A stretch of 11,153 bases of DNA from Sedimentisphaerales bacterium (GTDB taxonomy: Bacteria > Planctomycetota > Phycisphaerae > Sedimentisphaerales > SM23-30): NCBI GenBank assembly GCA_016932145.1, contig JAFGDI010000280.1, forward strand, positions 1 through 11,153. The letters run 5' to 3'. Below the pieces are notes generated by a model. It saw nothing but the letters and a program-made list of their open reading frames with translations. It searched no databases and was not told the origin of the DNA. Within the stretch, counting starts at the first letter, position 1. Each line of letters starts with the position of its first letter. Of this stretch, positions 6,712 to 11,153 are shown in pieces. Both the position numbers and the translations under genes were made by a program.

Positions 6712-7854
6712 TCATTTTTGATATGTCACTTGTCTTTGGGCAGGCAAGACTATAGTAAAGACCGTACCAACTCCCAGCTCACTTTTAACTTCTATTCGGC
6801 CGCCATGCTTTTCCACTATACCATGAGAAACCGACAAACCCAGCCCTGTACCCTTACCTACCGGCTTGGTACTGAAAAACGGGTCAAAGATATGTCCCAG
6901 ATCACTATCCTTTATACCGCAACCACTATCTGCTATTTCAACATAAATATTATCCTGCTCAGCCCAGGTCCGTATCTTTATCTCGCCATGATCTGATATC
7001 GCCTGGGCGGCATTAACTATAATATTAACAAATACCTGATTGAGCTCACCTGGATAACATTCTATATCTGGCACATCACCAAAATCTGTTATTACCGTAC
7101 ATTTATATTTCAACTCATTACTCAATATCTTGAGCGTACTGGCCAGGCCATCATTAACACTGTAATCTCGCTTCTCTTTAGAATCAGGCCGGGCAAATGA
7201 TTTCAGATTAGATACTATCTCTGTCACACGGGCTGCACCAGAAACGCTATCAGCCAGCAGACTGTCAATATCAGAGGCTATTGTCTCTATGTCTTCGGCT
7301 TGATCCAGAGCTGCTAACTGTTCTATCAGGCCAGTAGCCTTATCAGGGCTTGTCTGGCCCAACTGCCTCATCAGCTCCATGCTCTTCTTGAATACCTCGG
7401 CATACTCCTGCATGACCTTGAGATTACCATAGATAAAGCCCAGCGGATTATTGATCTCATGGGCTACTCCTGCTGCCAGCTCACCAATAGCCTCGAGCTT
7501 CTGGCTGTGATATAACTGAGCCTCCATATTCTTCTGACTGGATATATCCTGCCAGAATACTATAGCGAATTTCTTACCCAGTATTTCGGCACTTATTGGC
7601 CAGATACGCACATGCACAATGCCGCCATCAGCAGTTCGCTGCTGATCCTCACATTCACCGCTCGCTAACGCTCTTTGAACCATGCACTTATCACAGGGGC
7701 TCTTATGACATATAACCGAACAAATACTCCCCTGCTCCGGCAGCATACTGACGCCACCATCAGCATAATTGCGGCAACTGTGTATTATACGCCCCTCTTC
7801 ATCAACTATATATATAGCCTCTGATCTGCGTTGTACCATATTTTCCATTGTCAT
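6712..7854 (-). CDS. Soluble PAS-domain sensor histidine kinase (NtrB-like), intact
   Basis: 380-residue histidine kinase, first gene of the operon. No membrane segment or signal peptide is visible, so it is probably cytoplasmic. The PAS-like sensor (about 8-105) has a Cys-rich stretch with C45, C49, C54 and C57 (C-x3-C-x4-C-x2-C), plus C27 and C68. The DHp domain has H132 in AHEINNPL and the ATPase domain has N281, a G1 box at D309-G313 and an intact G2 box GKGTGLGL (333-340). All residues for autophosphorylation are present, so it is expected to phosphorylate D59 and/or D54 of the two downstream regulators. The ATG follows GAGG at 7-nt spacing. The PAS Cys set could bind a metal or sense redox, or be structural: similar Cys-rich PAS domains are common in sensor kinases, but the ligand here is not known. 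Confidence 0.93.
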   Translation of the reverse strand: MTMENMVQRRSEAIYIVDEEGRIIHSCRNYADGGVSMLPEQGSICSVICHKSPCDKCMVQRALASGECEDQQRTADGGIVHVRIWPISAEILGKKFAIVFWQDISSQKNMEAQLYHSQKLEAIGELAAGVAHEINNPLGFIYGNLKVMQEYAEVFKKSMELMRQLGQTSPDKATGLIEQLAALDQAEDIETIASDIDSLLADSVSGAARVTEIVSNLKSFARPDSKEKRDYSVNDGLASTLKILSNELKYKCTVITDFGDVPDIECYPGELNQVFVNIIVNAAQAISDHGEIKIRTWAEQDNIYVEIADSGCGIKDSDLGHIFDPFFSTKPVGKGTGLGLSVSHGIVEKHGGRIEVKSELGVGTVFTIVLPAQRQVTYQK

Positions 7855-7871
7855 ATTCTGACCTCAGTTTT

Positions 7872-7943
7872 TCAGACCCAAATGACCTTGCCTGCATCAG
7901 GAGAAAAGTCCAATAATATATCGCCCAGACTATATATTTTCAT
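7872..7943 (-). CDS. Possible 23-residue leader peptide upstream of the kinase operon
   Basis: Minus-strand ORF of 23 codons plus TGA, starting ATG at 7943 with a GGGAG site 7 nt upstream. Its product reads MKIYSLGDILLDFSPDAGKV and ends IWV. It stops 17 nt before the kinase ATG and is in another frame, so it is not an N-terminal extension of that protein. It resembles no peptide I recognise. Its good ribosome site and place in the leader make it worth noting, but ORFs of this length occur by chance. Confidence 0.3.
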   Translation of the reverse strand: MKIYSLGDILLDFSPDAGKVIWV

Positions 7944-8114
7944 ACACAGTCTCCCGTTCTATCATCGGATATATCTTGGGACGCTATAAACAGATTAAGT
8001 CAAAAAAACAGGCCCAGATTCTGCCATCAAAACAAAAACACTCCCTCACTGCCAGTTGCGACCAGAAATAAACCTGTTATCTTTGGCATCACACTTGCAT
8101 TTTGCAATACAACC

Positions 8115-8168
8115 GTACAAGTTCTCTCACAATTAAGCTCTTGTACCAACTACTGACATTTGTATCAA
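8115..8168 (-). promoter_or_regulatory. Candidate promoter and overlapping inverted repeat for the kinase operon
   Basis: On the minus strand TTGATA (8168-8163) is followed after 17 nt by TACAAG (8145-8140) with an upstream TGn, a plausible extended -10 sigma-70 promoter. The -10 box is part of an inverted repeat, GTACAAG/CTTGTAC (8140-8146 and 8115-8121, 18 nt apart), that spans the expected start site near 8132. A repressor there would block the promoter. The leader would be about 275 nt long. The rest of 7855-8227 holds the small ORF at 7872-7943 and a TTGCA-AAA-TGCAA mini-hairpin at 8095-8107. Confidence 0.35.
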
Positions 8169-8227
8169 TATCAAAGTAGAGCCAGTACATTAAACTTATA
8201 ACTGCAAAAGTCTCTAATTCCGTCCAT

Positions 8228-8274
8228 AAAAAAAAACGCATTATGTCGGAGTAAATCCCCTGCATAATGCGTTT
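8228..8274 (-). terminator. Intrinsic terminator of the first porin gene
   Basis: On the minus strand a perfect 12-bp stem (8263-8274 with 8234-8245, AAACGCATTATG) is followed by nine T's counted from 8236 to 8228. It lies 23 nt after the porin stop codon. It separates porin transcription from the signalling operon downstream. Confidence 0.85.
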
Positions 8275-8297
8275 AATGTCCTATAATTATCACTATC

Positions 8298-9485
8298 TCA
8301 GAACGACCAGGTAGTCTTTACCGAGAACAATACACTGTCTCCACCGTCTGTGGCATATCTCTTGGTCGGCCAGGGGGCATTGCCATTACCATCATTAAAA
8401 TCAACCTGACCCTTTACCAGCCAGCTATCTGTTATATTATAACGACTGAATAGCGAAATGGTCTTCTGGTCCGCCCTCTTATAATCTGTCGATTCATCAG
8501 TTGAAACATACTCGGCATAATAAATACCTGCACCTAGTTTGTCGGTCAGGTCATAATCTATACCACTATACCAGCCCTGATTCTGCTTGGTACCATCAGA
8601 GGTACGAACCACCGCTTCGGTTACCAGGGTCAAATGACCTACCTGATACTCTATGGAATATATCTGATTAACATAGTTTTTCATATCTAAACTCATTGGC
8701 ACCCAGACACCAAAGGCTGGCACCCAACCCTCACCGGCAAATTCAGCGTCAAGCCGACGCCAGGTATATCCTACACGCAGACCATCTACTGGTGTATCAT
8801 AGAGTAACTGAAAATTAGCACTATGAGTTTCTGCATAGCTTATTTTACGCAGCCCTTCAACCACACCATTTCCAAAGGCACCAAAGTTATAGGGAAAGTC
8901 TCCTGTCTCGCTCTCATTAGTTATCGGCTTACCTATACCAGCCTGATATGACAGATAACCCAGATCATCCAGATCAAAACCGCCGTAAATACTACCGCCA
9001 TCAAGAGCTGAGTAATAGTCGCGATAATACTCTGAATATACATTCTGGGGTAAAATCACCGACTTACGCACCATGTCTATATCGCGAGTCTCATTATACA
9101 GACCCGCCGGGATACGCATACGACCGGCCCTTATACCAAAATTATCATTCACCCGATAATCTGCCAGACCATAATGCAGAAATATCTCATCGCCGCCCTG
9201 CCCGCCTAAACTATATCCCATTATCTGGGCAGCCAGCAACAGTTCATCAGTGAGATTACCACTAAAATTCACGCCGTACTCACGCATATCAAAGGAACCA
9301 TCACGACTTCCTTCATATACATCATTATTGGAACTCTTCATAAATCCCTGCGAAAAGAACCCGTGCATCTGCACCTTCTCGATCGGAAAGCCAATCTCCG
9401 TTGTGTCCAGCTCTATAGCCGACACTGGCACTGCCAGACACAAACCAGCAAAAACTAATGCCATTTTCATCATTGTTCTATACAT
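8298..9485 (-). CDS. Outer-membrane porin-like beta-barrel protein (paralogue 1)
   Basis: 395-residue exported protein. A Sec signal peptide (MYRTMMKM, hydrophobic core, cleavage after VPVSA at about residue 23) precedes IELDTTEIGFPIEK and MHGFFSQGFMKSSNN. Alternating hydrophobic strands rich in Tyr, Gly and Asp fill the rest, and it ends in WSF with a terminal Phe, the outer-membrane assembly signal. The conserved segment GLYNETRDIDM marks a proteobacterial porin family often found next to PstS-like proteins. The ATG at 9485 has AAGGAG 7 nt upstream. It has its own terminator, and its leader contains a long inverted repeat. The paralogue at 9757-10935 shares the whole plan. The solute is not known; phosphate is suggested only by the nearby PstS-like gene. 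No single domain pins the substrate. Confidence 0.85.
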   Translation of the reverse strand: MYRTMMKMALVFAGLCLAVPVSAIELDTTEIGFPIEKVQMHGFFSQGFMKSSNNDVYEGSRDGSFDMREYGVNFSGNLTDELLLAAQIMGYSLGGQGGDEIFLHYGLADYRVNDNFGIRAGRMRIPAGLYNETRDIDMVRKSVILPQNVYSEYYRDYYSALDGGSIYGGFDLDDLGYLSYQAGIGKPITNESETGDFPYNFGAFGNGVVEGLRKISYAETHSANFQLLYDTPVDGLRVGYTWRRLDAEFAGEGWVPAFGVWVPMSLDMKNYVNQIYSIEYQVGHLTLVTEAVVRTSDGTKQNQGWYSGIDYDLTDKLGAGIYYAEYVSTDESTDYKRADQKTISLFSRYNITDSWLVKGQVDFNDGNGNAPWPTKRYATDGGDSVLFSVKTTWSF

Positions 9486-9588
9486 TATTTAACTCCTTAC
9501 CACAAACTATTAATTATGGGCTCTCGCCCCAACCTTATCCGTTCAGACCCTGCCATCCCTGACAAAGCTGAATTATTCTACTACTTAC

Positions 9589-9637
9589 CAGAGTATATGA
9601 ACAAACCGACCCTGGCTCAGCTTGTTCTTATACTCTG
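9589..9637. promoter_or_regulatory. Near-perfect 16-bp inverted repeat upstream of the first porin
   Basis: CAGAGTATATGAACAA at 9589-9604 is repeated inverted at 9622-9637 with one mismatch and a 17-nt spacer. No T run follows on either strand, so it is not a standard terminator. It sits about 104-152 nt before the porin ATG. It may be an operator or a leader hairpin. The 9486-9756 gap also holds the terminator at 9692-9740; I see no clear sigma-70 promoter there. Confidence 0.5.
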
Positions 9638-9691
9638 AAACTATCTTTAAGCCAGAAAAACCATCAGAGACTGCTTTTTTAACGGCTTACT

Positions 9692-9740
9692 AAAAATAAG
9701 TATGAAAGCCGCAGATTTTACCCCACAGCTTCCATACTTA
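9692..9740 (-). terminator. Intrinsic terminator of the second porin operon
   Basis: On the minus strand TAAGTATGGAAGC (9740-9728) pairs with GCTTTCATACTTA (9709-9697) over 13 bp with one G-U pair, followed by five T's at 9696-9692. It lies 16 nt after the stop codon of the second porin. Confidence 0.8.
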
Positions 9741-9756
9741 CATTGTTTAGCTATTA

Positions 9757-10935
9757 TCAGAACGACCAACTGGTCTTAACTGCAAACAACATACTTTCCA
9801 GTTCATCGCCTACTGAACGAGAGAAGTTCTGGTTTAACGCCGTTCCTCTGTTCATATCCACCTGGGCCTTTACTACCCAGCTTGGTGTGATATTATATTT
9901 GCCATATAAAGATACCGTATTCTGAAAACCATTCATCAGGTCAGGATTTGTCCCTGAAAGATTACCGCGATCATAAGCATAACGACTATAATTGCCGCCC
10001 AATGAAAACTTTTCGGTTATCTCATAATTCGCACCGGCATACCAACCGGTAGCATCAGGCAAACCGTCGATCGTTACCCTGCTGGTCTCAGCAGAAAGTG
10101 TCAGTTTGTCTATCTGATATTCAACTGACCAGACCTGATTACAATGATTGGTAACTGTTATCGGGATTTCCAAAGGACCTACGCCGGGCACTTCAACTGT
10201 ACCTATAGCAGTATTGTCTATACGACGCCAGCTCCAGGCAGCACGCAACCCCTGAAGTGGTGTGTCCCATAACAACTGAGCTCCGGCACTGTTACCATTT
10301 TCATAATGAATATCATAGAATCCCAACCCCCTGAAAGTATAGGTCAGATCACTGGTTAGGTCATCATCATTAATCAATTTACCTATATGGGTCTGATATG
10401 ACAGGAAACCCAGCACATCGAGATCAAATCCGCCATAAAGAGATACCGCATCGGTTGATGCAAAATAATCACGACTGGTCTCAGGGTAAATACTCTGAGG
10501 CAGGAAAATGCTGGTACGAAGCATGTCAATATCTCGTGTCTCATTATACAGACCAAGCGGTACACGCACGCGACCAGCCCTGAAACCGAGTTGATCACTA
10601 TAGTTGTAATCAAAAATACCATAGTGCAGGTTTATCTTATCGCCGCCCTGATCGCCAAGGCTATAACCCATGAACTGGACTGCCAGAAGAATATCTTCTG
10701 TCAGATAGCCCGAAAAGTTAACACCAAAGTCACGCAGGTCTAGTGTACCATCATGGCTTTCACCAAAAATGCTATTATTGGAACTCTTCATATATCCCTG
10801 GGCAAAGAAGCCGTGCATCTCGATCTTCTCGATAGGGAAACCAATCTCCGTTGTGTCCAGCTCTATAGCAAATACAGGCACAGCCATAAATAAGGCTGCC
10901 AAAACCATTGCTATCTTTGTTATATATTTATTCAT
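9757..10935 (-). CDS. Outer-membrane porin-like beta-barrel protein (paralogue 2)
   Basis: 392-residue porin-like protein, paralogous to the gene at 8298-9485. The signal peptide (MNKYITKIAMVLAALFMAVP, cleavage after VFA, residue 23) precedes IELDTTEIGFPIEK, then MHGFFAQGYMKSSNN. The GLYNETRDIDMLRTS segment is conserved and the protein ends KTSWSF. A farther ATG at 10953 would add MVRNKI. The start at 10935 is preferred because GAGGAA at 10948-10943 lies 7 nt before it, and because it aligns residue for residue with the other porin's signal peptide. It begins 24 nt after the stop of the PstS-like gene, so the two are probably one transcript. The pairing suggests uptake of phosphate or another anion across the outer membrane, but substrate choice cannot be read from the sequence. 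Confidence 0.87.
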   Translation of the reverse strand: MNKYITKIAMVLAALFMAVPVFAIELDTTEIGFPIEKIEMHGFFAQGYMKSSNNSIFGESHDGTLDLRDFGVNFSGYLTEDILLAVQFMGYSLGDQGGDKINLHYGIFDYNYSDQLGFRAGRVRVPLGLYNETRDIDMLRTSIFLPQSIYPETSRDYFASTDAVSLYGGFDLDVLGFLSYQTHIGKLINDDDLTSDLTYTFRGLGFYDIHYENGNSAGAQLLWDTPLQGLRAAWSWRRIDNTAIGTVEVPGVGPLEIPITVTNHCNQVWSVEYQIDKLTLSAETSRVTIDGLPDATGWYAGANYEITEKFSLGGNYSRYAYDRGNLSGTNPDLMNGFQNTVSLYGKYNITPSWVVKAQVDMNRGTALNQNFSRSVGDELESMLFAVKTSWSF

Positions 10936-10942
10936 AATTTTA

Positions 10943-10948
10943 TTCCTC
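10943..10948 (-). promoter_or_regulatory. Ribosome-binding site that decides the second porin's start
   Basis: GAGGAA on the minus strand, 7 nt before the ATG at 10935. It falls downstream of the alternative ATG at 10953, so that start would place the site inside the coding sequence. Confidence 0.65.
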
Positions 10949-10959
10949 ACCATATCCCA

Positions 10960-11153
10960 TTATTTAATTGTTATTGCCTTTACCTTCTCTGTCATAATAC
11001 TGCCGTCCTTGGAAGTATTCACATGTACATAACCAATAGCACCAGAAGTCTTAGCTATATACTCTACCATCTCTTTTTCTGTGGCAAAGTCTTTGGGCAT
11101 CTTGCTCTTGCCGGAAAATACCAGCTTCTTCCAGCTATTAATGAACTGACTGT
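10960..11153 (-). CDS. PstS-like phosphate-binding protein, C-terminal end (cut by window edge)
   Basis: Partial gene, its 5' part lying beyond the right edge. The visible 63 residues run from SQFINSWKKLVFSGKSKMPK through EMVEYIAKTSGAIGYV to a TAA at 10962-10960. The W-K-K-L-V-F-S-G-K and GAIGYV motifs match the C-terminal lobe of small PstS-like, phosphate ABC transporter substrate-binding (PBP-like) proteins. Such short proteins are often found beside porins without the rest of the Pst transporter. It precedes the second porin by 24 nt on the same strand and is probably its operon partner. A periplasmic location is expected, but the signal peptide is outside the window. Confidence 0.8.
   Translation of the reverse strand, partial: SQFINSWKKLVFSGKSKMPKDFATEKEMVEYIAKTSGAIGYVHVNTSKDGSIMTEKVKAITIK

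Noticed and set aside
6712..7854. Sigma-54 control suggested by NtrB-like kinases
   Set aside because: Neither response regulator has an AAA+ or Fis domain, and no TGGCAC-N5-TTGC promoter was found in the gaps.
8081..8107. Possible Pho box upstream of the kinase operon
   Set aside because: Only one half (CTGTTAT) resembles the consensus; the second half does not match, so PhoB control is not claimed.
9743..9925. Plus-strand ORF over the porin 3' end
   Set aside because: Overlaps the porin C-terminus and starts beside the porin terminator; no family resemblance.
1..11153. CRISPR arrays, tRNA or rRNA genes, insertion sequences
   Set aside because: No regularly spaced repeats, RNA gene signatures or transposase-coding sequence were seen on either strand.

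Overview
The window comes from a Gram-negative bacterium. It encodes two outer-membrane beta-barrel proteins, each with a Sec signal peptide and a C-terminal Phe, plus NtrB-type histidine kinases and a FapA (DUF342) protein. This mix recalls Desulfobacterota or marine Gammaproteobacteria, but no marker gene here fixes the taxon. Nearly all of the window is coded on the minus strand; only the first gene is on the plus strand.

Layout, left to right. (1) 1-184: leader with TATAAT-like boxes and a perfect 16-bp palindrome. (2) 185-1132 (+): calcium/sodium antiporter of the CaCA family. (3) 1133-1424: convergent gap with a GC hairpin, a short GGTGCC/GGCACC palindrome set between A and T runs (possible bidirectional terminator or REP-like repeat) and an AT-rich inverted repeat. 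(4) 1425-7854 (-): a tight five-gene signalling operon. Read 5' to 3' it runs soluble PAS histidine kinase, membrane histidine-kinase-like protein whose phospho-acceptor His is Ser, response regulator with PAS-like tail, response regulator with GAF-like tail, and FapA. Gaps between genes are 7 nt, 1 nt, 15 nt and a 4-nt ATGA overlap. (5) 7855-8297: leader of that operon with a candidate promoter/inverted repeat and a 23-codon small ORF, plus the terminator of the next gene. (6) 8298-9485 (-): porin-like gene with its own terminator. (7) 9486-9756: intergenic region with a near-perfect 16-bp inverted repeat and another terminator. (8) 9757-10935 (-): a second, paralogous porin. (9) 10960-11153 (-): the C-terminal end of a PstS-like phosphate-binding protein that runs off the window.

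How it may work. The PstS-like protein and second porin are 24 nt apart and probably co-transcribed, as a periplasmic binding protein with an outer-membrane channel. The five-gene operon is a phosphorelay with no DNA-binding or enzymatic output domain. Its two receivers carry sensory-type tails (PAS, GAF), and the last gene is a structural beta-helix protein. The most notable points are the pairing of an intact kinase with a degenerate paralogue, and the possibility that the relay acts by protein contact on FapA. Those functional links are inference from gene order. Three start codons are assigned or preferred from ribosome-binding sites or paralogue alignment, and a small leader ORF and a partial gene at the edge are added.
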